Source of the DNA: CAZKFN01 sp964552035
Lineage (GTDB): Bacteria > Bacteroidota > Bacteroidia > Flavobacteriales_E > Vicingaceae
DNA: 43,582 nucleotides
NCBI GenBank assembly: GCA_964552035.1
Contig: CAZKFN010000011.1
Coordinates: 1 to 43,582, forward strand
Direction: 5' to 3'
The stretch's first letter is position 1, and the number at the start of each line of letters is the position of its first letter. Both the position numbers and the translations under genes were made by a program. The notes under the pieces were generated by a model that saw only the letters and a list, made by a program, of their open reading frames with translations, was not told where the DNA came from and ran no database searches. Positions 1 through 7,590 of this stretch are shown here, one piece after another.

Positions 1-264
1 AGAGAAATTATGCTTTCTGCAGGTTTGGAATATTGGTATGATAAGCAATTTGCTGTAAGAATGGGATATTTCTTTGAAGACCCAACCAAGGGAAATAGGA
101 AGTATTTGACTATGGGTATAGGATTAAAATTAACAGTGTTCTCTTTAGATGTTTCTTATTTAGTGGGAAATGCTCGTGAAAATCCATTGGCTAATACAGT
201 TCGCTTTAGCTTGCAGTTCAATTTCGAGCAGTTTAGTAATTTAAATAAAGAATCACAACGATAG
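1..264 (+). CDS. porV: PorV (LptO) T9SS outer-membrane protein, C-terminal fragment
   Basis: The reading frame is open from the window edge, so only the last 87 residues are seen. They read as the end of an outer-membrane beta-barrel: an AGLEYWYDKQFAVRMGY strand, then GNRKYLTMGIGLK and a final NPLANTVRFSLQFNFEQF strand. This is the pattern I recall for the end of PorV, the shuttle protein that hands T9SS substrates to the PorU sortase on the cell surface. The presence of a T9SS-sorted protein at 34.7 kb fits. The stop TAG overlaps the GTG start of ispF by one base. The N-terminus lies outside the window, so other FadL-like barrel families are not fully excluded. Confidence 0.8.
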   Translation, partial: REIMLSAGLEYWYDKQFAVRMGYFFEDPTKGNRKYLTMGIGLKLTVFSLDVSYLVGNARENPLANTVRFSLQFNFEQFSNLNKESQR

Positions 265-743
265 TGAAGATTAGAGTTGGCTTTGGCTTTGATGTTCATA
301 GAATAGAAGAAGGTAAAAAGTTTTACCTTGGGGGAATTTTAATTCCTCATACAAAAGGGGCTGTGGGGCATTCCGATGCAGATGTTTTAGTGCATACCAT
401 TTGTGACGCCTTATTAGGTGCAGCGAATTTAAGAGATATAGGCTACCATTTTCCTCCTTCAGATGAAAAATATAAAGCCATAGATAGTAAACTTCTTTTA
501 ATACAGGTGGTGGCTTTATTAAAAGAAAAGGGATACAAGGTTTCTAATATCGACAGCACCATCGCCCTTGAAAAGCCAAAAATTAATCCACATATTCCCA
601 AAATGAAAAAAACCTTGGCAGAGTGTATGCAAATAGAAGAAGATGCTATTTCTATTAAAGCGACTACTACTGAAAAACTAAGTTTTGTAGGTCGAGAAGA
701 AGGGGTTTCTGCTTATGCTACGGTATTGATTTACCAAGATTAA
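264..743 (+). CDS. ispF: 2-C-methyl-D-erythritol 2,4-cyclodiphosphate synthase
   Basis: IspF makes the cyclic diphosphate intermediate of the MEP isoprenoid pathway, releasing CMP. At 159 aa it has the family's usual length. Visible motifs: GFDVH near the N-terminus (metal ligands Asp10 and His12), the third metal ligand His44, GHSDADV (residues 35-41), and the C-terminal TTTEKLSFVGREEGVSAYA signature with the conserved Thr-Glu-Lys. The start is GTG, one base inside the upstream stop (TAGTG), implying translational coupling to porV. No ATG gives a better start because the MKIRVGFGFDVH N-terminus fits the family. Function is secure; linkage to a T9SS gene looks like simple operon sharing. Confidence 0.95.
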   Translation: MKIRVGFGFDVHRIEEGKKFYLGGILIPHTKGAVGHSDADVLVHTICDALLGAANLRDIGYHFPPSDEKYKAIDSKLLLIQVVALLKEKGYKVSNIDSTIALEKPKINPHIPKMKKTLAECMQIEEDAISIKATTTEKLSFVGREEGVSAYATVLIYQD

Positions 744-901
744 ACTTTTCCTAATAACTCTTTATTAAAATAGAGGACTTAAAGGGGGATAAAAGTGGAA
801 CGTTACTCTTGTAACCAAGTGCGAAATACTTTTTAATTTGGTTTGTAAATTATCAAAAGCTGAAAAAATAAAAAGTACGTGTATTAATGATTGTTTTATC
901 A

Positions 902-909
902 TAAATTTG
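902..909 (+). promoter_or_regulatory. Candidate -7 box for pdhA
   Basis: TAAATTTG matches the Bacteroidota -7 consensus TAnnTTTG and lies 20 bases before the ATG at 930. I see no good TTG at the -33 distance, so this is a half-site call. It supports choosing ATG 930 over the TTG at 891, which would lie upstream of the transcription start. Confidence 0.45.
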
Positions 910-929
910 TAATCTTGAAAATAGGAATT

Positions 930-1958
930 ATGGCGAAAAAAACAACATCAAAAAAGGCGACATCAAAAAAGCCTACTATTGGAAAAGAAACCTACCTAGG
1001 TTGGTATGAGCAAATGCTTTTGATGCGTAGAATTGAGGAGAAAGCAGGACAATTGTATATTCAGCAAAAGATTCGTGGATTTCTTCATTTATACAATGGA
1101 CAAGAGGCATTAGTAGCAGGAGCAGTTACAGCAATGAGAAAAGAAGACAACATGATAACAGCATATAGAGATCACGTTCATCCTATTGCTTTAGGGCTTC
1201 ACCCAAAATATGTAATGGCAGAACTTTTTGGAAAAATAACAGGAACGACTAAAGGAAAAGGAGGTTCTATGCATATCTTTTATAAAGAAGGGAACTTTTT
1301 TGGTGGACATGGTATTGTAGGAGGTCAAATTCCACTAGGAGCTGGTATAGCATTTGCCGAAAAATATAAGGGAACCGATAATGTAACTTTATGCTATATG
1401 GGAGATGGTGCAGTGAGACAAGGTTCTTTTCATGAAACGATGAACATGGCTATGAATTGGAAGTTGCCGGTTATTTTTATCATAGAAAATAATAACTATG
1501 CCATGGGGACTGCGGTTGACCGTGTGTCAAATGTAACGGACTTATATAAATTAGCATATTCTTATGAAATGCCTAGCGAACAAGTAGATGGAATGGCTTG
1601 CGAACCCGTTTATTATGCGATTTCTAAAGCAATTGAAAGGGCTAGAAAAGGTGAGGGACCCACGCTTTTGGAGATTAAAACTTACCGTTATAGAGGACAT
1701 TCTATGTCTGACCCAGCAAAATATAGAACTAAAGAAGAATTAGAAGAATATAAATCTTTAGATCCTATTGAAAATGCCTTAGCAGTTATCAATAAAAAGA
1801 AGTACGCAACAGAAAAGGAATTAGAGGCAATTCGTGAACGCGTTGAAAAAGAAGTAGAATTATCCATCCAATTTGCGGAAGAATCTGAATTCCCAGATGC
1901 TTCAGAATTGTATAAAGATGTATATGCACAAGAAGATTACCCCTTTTTGTTTGATTAA
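930..1958 (+). CDS. pdhA: Pyruvate dehydrogenase E1 component, alpha subunit
   Basis: The protein (342 aa) is the alpha subunit of the thiamine-diphosphate-dependent E1 enzyme, which decarboxylates pyruvate and acetylates the lipoyl group of E2. The ThDP motif is clear: GDG at residues 158-160 followed about 28 residues later by the NNN of IIENNNYAMGT. The YRGHSMSDPAKYR phosphorylation-loop region is also present (around residues 250-262). A Lys/Thr-rich N-terminal tail (KKTTSKKATSKKP) precedes the fold. The open frame extends upstream to a TTG at 891, but ATG 930 has an AGGA-like site in front and lies downstream of a -7 box. E2 follows 22 bases later; the E1 beta subunit is not next to it and must be elsewhere. 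A branched-chain 2-oxoacid specificity is possible but less likely. Confidence 0.92.
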   Translation: MAKKTTSKKATSKKPTIGKETYLGWYEQMLLMRRIEEKAGQLYIQQKIRGFLHLYNGQEALVAGAVTAMRKEDNMITAYRDHVHPIALGLHPKYVMAELFGKITGTTKGKGGSMHIFYKEGNFFGGHGIVGGQIPLGAGIAFAEKYKGTDNVTLCYMGDGAVRQGSFHETMNMAMNWKLPVIFIIENNNYAMGTAVDRVSNVTDLYKLAYSYEMPSEQVDGMACEPVYYAISKAIERARKGEGPTLLEIKTYRYRGHSMSDPAKYRTKEELEEYKSLDPIENALAVINKKKYATEKELEAIRERVEKEVELSIQFAEESEFPDASELYKDVYAQEDYPFLFD

Positions 1959-1980
1959 TAAATAAGAAAAAGAAGAAGGA

Positions 1981-3567
1981 ATGGCTGAAATAATAAAAAT
2001 GCCTAGGCTAAGTGACACCATGGAAGAAGGTGTAGTAGCTGAATGGCATAAAAAAGTTGGAGATACCGTAAAAGAAGGTGAAATTATAGCTGATATTGAA
2101 ACCGATAAAGCTACTCAAGAGTTTGAATCTTTTTATGATGGAGTTGTTCTACACATAGGTGTAGAAACAGGTGAAGCAGTACCTGTTGATACTTTAATTG
2201 CCATTATTGGTAAAAAAGGAGAAGATATAGATGATTTATTGAAGGGAGGTGAAAAAACAGCTGCAATAGCTGATGAAGAAACTCCTGAAAAGAAAGAGAA
2301 ATCTATTGCTAAAGAAAAAATAGATACTTCTTCTATTAAGGCTAATTTAATAAAAATGCCGAGGTTGAGTGACACCATGGAAGAGGGTGTTGTTGCAGAA
2401 TGGAAAGTAAAAGTAGGAGATGAGGTTAAAGAAAATGAACCCATAGCTGAAATTGAAACGGATAAAGCCACTCAAGAGTTTATTTCCTTTTATACTGGCA
2501 CCGTTTTACATATTGCTTTAGAAGAAGGAGAGTCTGTTCCTGTTGAGACGATTATAGCTGTAATTGGAGAAAAAGGAGCCGATTATGAGAAGTTAATTCA
2601 AGCTCATCAGCAAGAAAGTATAGTTACAGAAGATCTGAATGTAGAGGAAATAACTACATCATCTAATAAAGCAGGTAAAATATTAGCTACTCCAGCTAAA
2701 AAACAATCGGCCAAAACAGCAGGAGGAAGAATAAGGATATCTCCTTTAGCTAGAAAGATGGCAGAAGAAAAAGGATACGATATTGAAGATATAGAAGGTA
2801 GTGGTGAAGGGGGAAGAATTATAAAAAGAGATGTTGAATCCTATATTCCTACTAGGTCTACAGCAACTACTACACTTGGAATTTCTGAAAGCTATGAAGA
2901 TAAAAATGTTAGCCAAATGCGTAAGACCATTGGCAAGCGCCTAGGTGAAAGTAAGTTTGGAGCACCCCATTTTTATCTCACCATTGACTTGGATATGGAT
3001 AAAGCAATAGAAGCAAGAAAAGCTATTAATTCCATTCCTGATACTAAGGTTTCTTTTAATGATTTAGTAATAAAAGCTGCTGCTGCGGCTTTAAGAAAAC
3101 ATCCTGATGTGAACTCATCTTGGATGGAAGATAAAATAAGAACTTACGATTATGTCAACATTGGTGTAGCTGTAGCGGTTGAAGATGGATTATTAGTGCC
3201 CGTTGTAAGGCATGCAGATCATAAACAACTTTCAACAATTTCGGCAGAGGTTAAAGATTTTGCACAAAGGGCAAAAGACAAAAAACTTCAACCAGAGGAC
3301 TGGGAAGGTAGTACTTTTTCTATATCAAACCTTGGAATGTTTGGAATTGAGGAGTTCACGGCTATCATTAATCCACCAAATGCTTGTATTTTAGCTGTAG
3401 GTGCTATACGACAAGAACCTGTAGTTAAAGATGGGGAAATTGTAGTTGGAAATAGGATGAAGGTAACGCTTTCATGTGACCATAGAGTGGTGGACGGTGC
3501 ACTTGGAGCAGAATTCTTAAAGACTTTTAGAATTTACATGGAAAATCCCGTAACTATTTTAAGCTAA
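1981..3567 (+). CDS. pdhC: Pyruvate dehydrogenase E2, dihydrolipoamide acetyltransferase with two lipoyl domains
   Basis: E2 core of the pyruvate dehydrogenase complex, transferring acetyl from lipoamide to CoA. Domain order in 528 aa: lipoyl domain 1 (about 1-80, lipoylated Lys43 in ETDKATQEF), lipoyl domain 2 (about 120-200, Lys162 in the same ETDKATQEF), Ser/Thr/Lys-rich linker, peripheral-subunit-binding domain (about 251-287, RISPLARKMAEEKGYDIEDI), then the catalytic domain ending with DHRVVDGA (His501, Asp505). The two lipoyl domains share an identical KMPRLSDTMEEGVVAEW stretch, suggesting internal duplication or gene conversion. A purine-rich AGAAGAAGGA runs directly into the ATG. It forms an operon with pdhA and ends at the hairpin at 3592-3623. 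Confidence 0.94.
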   Translation: MAEIIKMPRLSDTMEEGVVAEWHKKVGDTVKEGEIIADIETDKATQEFESFYDGVVLHIGVETGEAVPVDTLIAIIGKKGEDIDDLLKGGEKTAAIADEETPEKKEKSIAKEKIDTSSIKANLIKMPRLSDTMEEGVVAEWKVKVGDEVKENEPIAEIETDKATQEFISFYTGTVLHIALEEGESVPVETIIAVIGEKGADYEKLIQAHQQESIVTEDLNVEEITTSSNKAGKILATPAKKQSAKTAGGRIRISPLARKMAEEKGYDIEDIEGSGEGGRIIKRDVESYIPTRSTATTTLGISESYEDKNVSQMRKTIGKRLGESKFGAPHFYLTIDLDMDKAIEARKAINSIPDTKVSFNDLVIKAAAAALRKHPDVNSSWMEDKIRTYDYVNIGVAVAVEDGLLVPVVRHADHKQLSTISAEVKDFAQRAKDKKLQPEDWEGSTFSISNLGMFGIEEFTAIINPPNACILAVGAIRQEPVVKDGEIVVGNRMKVTLSCDHRVVDGALGAEFLKTFRIYMENPVTILS

Positions 3568-3591
3568 GCTATAAGAAGGTAAAGTATAAAG

Positions 3592-3623
3592 AAAAAAAAT
3601 CCTGCAATTGCAGGATTTTTTTT
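3592..3623. terminator. Bidirectional terminator between E2 and cupredoxin genes
   Basis: A perfect hairpin, AAATCCTGC-AATT-GCAGGATTT, is flanked by A8 on the left and T8 on the right. It lies between convergent genes, so it can end transcription from either side. Confidence 0.85.
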
Positions 3624-3638
3624 CTTTAAGAAGTTTTC

Positions 3639-4184
3639 TTACTTCACTGTAAGGGTACCAACCATTCCTGGGTAGTGACCTGGGTAAGTACAAATGTATT
3701 CATATTCACCTGGCTCAGAAGGAGCAGTGAATTCAAAAACAATTTCTTCACCCATTTCAACAACTTCTGTATGAGCAATAACTCTATCATCCTCTGGAAC
3801 GTAGTTGTTATCAGGTCCAGCTTGGATTCCAGCAACAGAAATTTCTTGTCCGCTACCTTTGATAACTAATACAAAGTTGTGAAGCATTCCAGCAGCACTA
3901 CTTTCATTTTTGAAAGTTAAAGTTACATGGCTTCCAGCAGAAACTTCAAGATGAGAAGGCTCAAAACCAATTTCAGCCATAGTCTCACCATGAGCAACAA
4001 GCTCTAGTTCAACTTCTTCACTTAAAATTTCAAATTCATCAACTTCTTCATCGATTGCTTCAGTTGTTTCTTCTGTTAATGCTTCGCTATCGTTTTCTGT
4101 ATTATCTTTGCTTGACGTATTTCCACCACAAGCAAATAATGATACCACAACAAAAGCGAAACCAATGTTTCTAATTGTTTTCAT
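3639..4184 (-). CDS. Azurin/plastocyanin-like cupredoxin lipoprotein
   Basis: A 181-aa exported lipoprotein: signal peptide ending in SLFAC (lipidated Cys19), then an acidic, low-complexity linker (about residues 26-60, rich in Glu/Asp/Thr), then a cupredoxin domain. The type 1 copper ligands can be placed: His102 in LHNFVL, then Cys165, His170 and Met174 in CTYPGHYPGM. The C-x4-H-x3-M spacing is that of azurin. Expected role: a periplasmic or surface-anchored single-electron carrier; the redox partner is unknown, since no oxidase or reductase gene is nearby. It has its own promoter, reading out of the divergent mtgA start region, and shares a terminator with pdhC. Confidence 0.88.
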   Translation of the reverse strand: MKTIRNIGFAFVVVSLFACGGNTSSKDNTENDSEALTEETTEAIDEEVDEFEILSEEVELELVAHGETMAEIGFEPSHLEVSAGSHVTLTFKNESSAAGMLHNFVLVIKGSGQEISVAGIQAGPDNNYVPEDDRVIAHTEVVEMGEEIVFEFTAPSEPGEYEYICTYPGHYPGMVGTLTVK

Positions 4185-4230
4185 AATTTTATTAAATAAT
4201 TATTTAGGATTTAATGGATTTAATTGTCCG

Positions 4231-4238
4231 CAAAGATA
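4231..4238 (-). promoter_or_regulatory. Candidate -7 box for the cupredoxin gene
   Basis: On the minus strand TATCTTTG fits TAnnTTTG and predicts a leader of about 40 bases. The box touches the mtgA start codon (ATG at 4239), so the two divergent genes share almost no spacer. I see no clear -33 TTG. Confidence 0.45.
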
Positions 4239-4934
4239 ATGAAGAATCTAAGAAAAAAAATAATTAAGCTAATTGTTTATTGCTTATTTCTGTTTTTTGT
4301 TGGATCAGCACTAACAATTTTAATTTTTAGATGGGTAAATCCACCGATTACCGTTTTTATGGTTTATAAGTTTGTTAAAGGTAATCATGAACTTATAATT
4401 AAGGAATGGGAACCCTTAGAGGAGATTAGCCCCTTATTACCTTTGGCTGTTATTGCCTCTGAAGATCAAAATTTTCTCTATCATCATGGCTTTGATTATG
4501 ACGCTATAAAAAAAGCTTTAAAGCACAATGAAAAAGGTAAAAAGGTAAGGGGAGGTAGTACAATAAGTCAACAATTGTCTAAAAACCTATTTTTATTTCC
4601 TACAAAATCCTATATAAGAAAAGGTGTGGAAAGCTATTTCACCTTTTTAATTGAATTGTTTTGGAGCAAAAGAAGGATAATGGAAGTATATCTGAATGTA
4701 ATTGAGCTTGGCGATGGTGTTTATGGAGCATCAGCGGCGGCCAAAATGTATTTTGGCAAAGATGCAGTGAATCTAACGCAAACAGAAGCTTCCTTAATTG
4801 TAACTGCTTTGCCCAACCCTTTAATTTATAAGTTGTCACAACCCTCACCATATATGTATAGTAGAAGTGAATGGGTAAGAAGACAAATGAATAATTTGGG
4901 AGGGAAGCAACTTTTAAAAGATTGGTATCAATAA
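4239..4934 (+). CDS. mtgA: Monofunctional biosynthetic peptidoglycan transglycosylase
   Basis: A GT51 enzyme (231 aa) that polymerises lipid II into glycan strands at the inner membrane, without a transpeptidase domain. Features: one N-terminal membrane anchor (about residues 10-30), catalytic Glu75 in ASEDQNF, the RGGSTISQQLSKNLFL motif and KRRIMEVYLNVIELGDGVYGASAAAKMYFGK, all hallmark GT51 sequences. The length matches MtgA. The frame is open from a TTG at 4224, but ATG 4239 gives the basic-then-hydrophobic N-terminus expected. The stop lies 3 bases from the convergent gene's stop. Confidence 0.93.
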   Translation: MKNLRKKIIKLIVYCLFLFFVGSALTILIFRWVNPPITVFMVYKFVKGNHELIIKEWEPLEEISPLLPLAVIASEDQNFLYHHGFDYDAIKKALKHNEKGKKVRGGSTISQQLSKNLFLFPTKSYIRKGVESYFTFLIELFWSKRRIMEVYLNVIELGDGVYGASAAAKMYFGKDAVNLTQTEASLIVTALPNPLIYKLSQPSPYMYSRSEWVRRQMNNLGGKQLLKDWYQ

Positions 4935-4937
4935 TTT

Positions 4938-5564
4938 CTAAAAACCCACGCCAATATTGACCCTTATAATGGGATTGCGGTAAACAGAATTTTCATCTTC
5001 TAGAACATTATACAGTAATAATATACTAGCAAAAGAGCGATTGCCAATTAACATTCTATACCCTCCTCCTAGAAGTAAACTGCTCACATTAATCCTGCGA
5101 TTTCTTTCAAAATGCCTTAAATCTTCCATGTTTAGCAATTCGTATTCTGCATGTAAAGTGATGTTTTGTAAAATAAAATATTCGGTATAAACTCCTCCAC
5201 CATACATGTTGGTGCTGAATTTATATCCAGGTATCTTTTCTTCATAGTAAATGTATCGACCAGTAATTCCTGCAATGAAATTTTCTGTAATCATGTAACC
5301 AACCGTAGGGGAGAGGTCAATATAAGTGATGTTGCCAAAAGAAGCTCCAATTCCTCCGCCAAATCGAAGGCGACTGGCATCAAAACTACCTTTCTTTTTA
5401 ATTTTTGGAGTTGTACTTTCAAACCCTCCTTCCCTAGCTTGAGCTTTTACTTCATTTAAAAAGCTGAGCATGAATAGGAAACATAAAATACCCATAAGGT
5501 ATAACCTTGAATTTAGGGTATAAAAAATAGTTTTCTTCCTTTTATGCTTCTTATTATTTTTCAT
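4938..5564 (-). CDS. Small outer-membrane beta-barrel protein, function unknown
   Basis: A 208-aa predicted exported protein. The N-terminus has a very basic stretch (KNNKKHKRKK) before a hydrophobic segment (about residues 22-40) ending near KAQ, typical of a signal peptide; an internal ATG at residue 24 would give a shorter version but lose the basic region. The rest alternates polar and hydrophobic residues in Gly-rich strands (FGGGIGASFGN, VGYMITENFIAGITGRYIYYE, RVNIGVGF) and ends in Phe, as outer-membrane barrels of about eight strands do. No family name is secure. It is convergent with mtgA and divergent from the LytS gene. Confidence 0.75.
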   Translation of the reverse strand: MKNNKKHKRKKTIFYTLNSRLYLMGILCFLFMLSFLNEVKAQAREGGFESTTPKIKKKGSFDASRLRFGGGIGASFGNITYIDLSPTVGYMITENFIAGITGRYIYYEEKIPGYKFSTNMYGGGVYTEYFILQNITLHAEYELLNMEDLRHFERNRRINVSSLLLGGGYRMLIGNRSFASILLLYNVLEDENSVYRNPIIRVNIGVGF

Positions 5565-5650
5565 AATGAATCTTTTAGAAAATCGTATTCTTTCCTAACT
5601 TGGTAAATTTAATAAACTATGGTTTAATTTTTTGTCCTTAAACACAACTT

Positions 5651-6712
5651 ATGAAATCAAATCGAAAATTATATTGGCTTTCTCAATTTATCGGTTGGCT
5701 TTCCTATGTGGTACTTATGGGTTTATTAAATCAAATTAGTGGAGGTGTGTTTAATAAATATGTTATCTATAATTTATTGATAACTCTTTTTTTAGGAATT
5801 TTGACTTCTCATTTATATCGTGCTCTTATCTTAAGGCTAGGCTGGGCATATTTAAAGATCACACACCTTATTGCCCGTGTTATTATTGCTTCTTTTTCTT
5901 TTGGACTCTTGTTTATTTTCTTACATACTCTTCTTTATGATTGGGGGATTCATAAAGGGAAAATTGAGTTTGAATGGGTAGATACTTTGTTGATGACCTT
6001 GAACCTAATGGTACTATTTATTCTTTGGTCCTTACTGTATTTTCTGTATCATTTTTTTGTCAATTATAGAAAAGAGGAGATTAAAAACCTTAAACAACAA
6101 GCGCTACAAAATGAATTAGAATTGAATAACTTAAAGTCGCAGTTAAATCCTCATTTTATTTTTAATGCAATGAATACCATTCGAGCTTTAATCTCAGAAA
6201 ATCCGGAATCAGCTAAAAGCTCAGTAACCCGATTGGCTAACATTTTAAGAAATTCGTTATTAATGGGAAGAAAACGAGTAATTAAGTTTTCAGATGAGCT
6301 TGGTTTGGTTGAAGATTATCTAAATTTAGAAAAAAGTAGATTTGAAGAAAGATTGACGATTCGATATGAAATTGAAAAAAGTACTTTAGAGCACCTTGTT
6401 CCTCCAATGTTGGTACAAACCTTAGCCGAGAATGGAATAAAACATGGAATAAGTAAATTGCAAGAGGGCGGGGTATTAAAAATTTCCACAAAAATGCTGG
6501 CAGAAAAGCTGAATGTAGAAATCACAAACAGCGGGCAGTTAACGCAAAAAGGAAATGTAAAAGAGAAAGGATTTGGGATATCTAATACCCTTGAGAGGCT
6601 AAAAATACTATATGGAGATAAAGCCTCTTTTACATTGGAGAATAAAAATAATCATGAAGTAATTGCAAAGCTTATTATTCCATCGGAAGAAAGTTTTGCT
6701 AATAAAATATAA
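5651..6712 (+). CDS. LytS-type sensor histidine kinase
   Basis: A membrane histidine kinase (353 aa) of the LytS/YehU class. The N-terminal 140 residues contain about four hydrophobic segments (around 12-30, 38-58, 75-98, 110-135). A short coiled coil (KEEIKNLKQQALQNELELNN) leads into the His-kinase domain with LNPHFIFNAMNTIRALI; His168 is the likely phosphorylated residue. The ATP-binding part has LAENGIKHGI (N-box) and GFGISNTLERL. It lacks a recognisable extracellular sensor domain, so the signal is unknown. It is followed 3 bases later by its LytTR partner. Confidence 0.92.
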   Translation: MKSNRKLYWLSQFIGWLSYVVLMGLLNQISGGVFNKYVIYNLLITLFLGILTSHLYRALILRLGWAYLKITHLIARVIIASFSFGLLFIFLHTLLYDWGIHKGKIEFEWVDTLLMTLNLMVLFILWSLLYFLYHFFVNYRKEEIKNLKQQALQNELELNNLKSQLNPHFIFNAMNTIRALISENPESAKSSVTRLANILRNSLLMGRKRVIKFSDELGLVEDYLNLEKSRFEERLTIRYEIEKSTLEHLVPPMLVQTLAENGIKHGISKLQEGGVLKISTKMLAEKLNVEITNSGQLTQKGNVKEKGFGISNTLERLKILYGDKASFTLENKNNHEVIAKLIIPSEESFANKI

Positions 6713-6715
6713 AAT

Positions 6716-7438
6716 ATGAAGGTATTAATTATTGATGATGAACGACTAGCTAGAAAAGAGTTGATAAGCTTATTAACGCCTTTTACAGATGTTGAAGTTG
6801 TAGGTGAAGCTAAAAATGCTGAAGAGGGCATTCTTGAGATTAAAAGGAAGCATCCTGATGTTATTTTTTTAGATATTCAAATGCCTGGGAAAAATGGTTT
6901 TGATATGCTTGATGAATTGTCTTTTACACCAGAGGTTATTTTTACTACAGCTTATGATGAATATGCCCTAGAAGCTTTTAAAGTAAATGCTTTTGATTAT
7001 TTGTTAAAACCAATAGAATCAGATCGATTAAAAAGCACCATAGCTAACCTTAAAAAGATTTTACATTCACAAGTTGAAGAAAAACAAAATGCTGAAGGAA
7101 AGTTAGGGCTTCATAATCAGGTTTTCGTTAAAGATGGGGATAAATGTTGGTTTGTTAAACTTCAAGAAATTAGTTTATTTGAATCTGTGGGTAATTATGT
7201 TCAAGTTTATTTTCAAGACAATAAGCCTTTGATATTAAAATCATTAAATACTTTAGAAGAGCGTTTGGATTCTGAAGCGTTTTTTAGAGCCAATAGAAAA
7301 TACATAATTAATTTAGACTGGATAGAAGATATAGAAAACTGGTTTAATGGCGGCTTTAGAGTGAGCCTTAGGGATGGCAGAAAAGTGGAAATTTCAAGGA
7401 GGCAGGCAAGCAAGTTAAAGGAAAGGATGAGTTTATAG
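6716..7438 (+). CDS. LytTR-family response regulator
   Basis: Partner of the upstream kinase (240 aa). Receiver domain at residues 1-120: acidic pocket Asp8/Asp9 in IIDDER, phosphoacceptor Asp53 in FLDIQMPG, and a conserved Lys in LLKPIE. The C-terminal LytTR DNA-binding domain spans about residues 137-240, with VFVKDGDKCWFVKLQEISLF, the NYV segment and FFRANRKYIINLDWI. It starts 3 bases after the kinase stop, so the two are co-transcribed. The TonB-dependent receptor downstream on the same strand is a possible target, but no binding-site pair is evident. Confidence 0.93.
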   Translation: MKVLIIDDERLARKELISLLTPFTDVEVVGEAKNAEEGILEIKRKHPDVIFLDIQMPGKNGFDMLDELSFTPEVIFTTAYDEYALEAFKVNAFDYLLKPIESDRLKSTIANLKKILHSQVEEKQNAEGKLGLHNQVFVKDGDKCWFVKLQEISLFESVGNYVQVYFQDNKPLILKSLNTLEERLDSEAFFRANRKYIINLDWIEDIENWFNGGFRVSLRDGRKVEISRRQASKLKERMSL

Positions 7439-7590
7439 AAATATAAAAACACTTTTTCCTCTAGAGTCTTAACTTATATTTAGAAATTATTTAAGAGTAA
7501 AATGCTTTTAAATAATTGTAAAACGTTACTTTGCACTTTGAAATTTTTTTAGAGCGAGAACGCTTTCTTTATCTTCTTAAATCAAATTAT

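Noticed and set aside
2133..2471. Minus-strand 112-codon open frame inside pdhC
   Set aside because: It lies wholly antisense to the two conserved lipoyl domains, is Ser/Thr-rich as expected of a reverse-frame shadow, and has no promoter.
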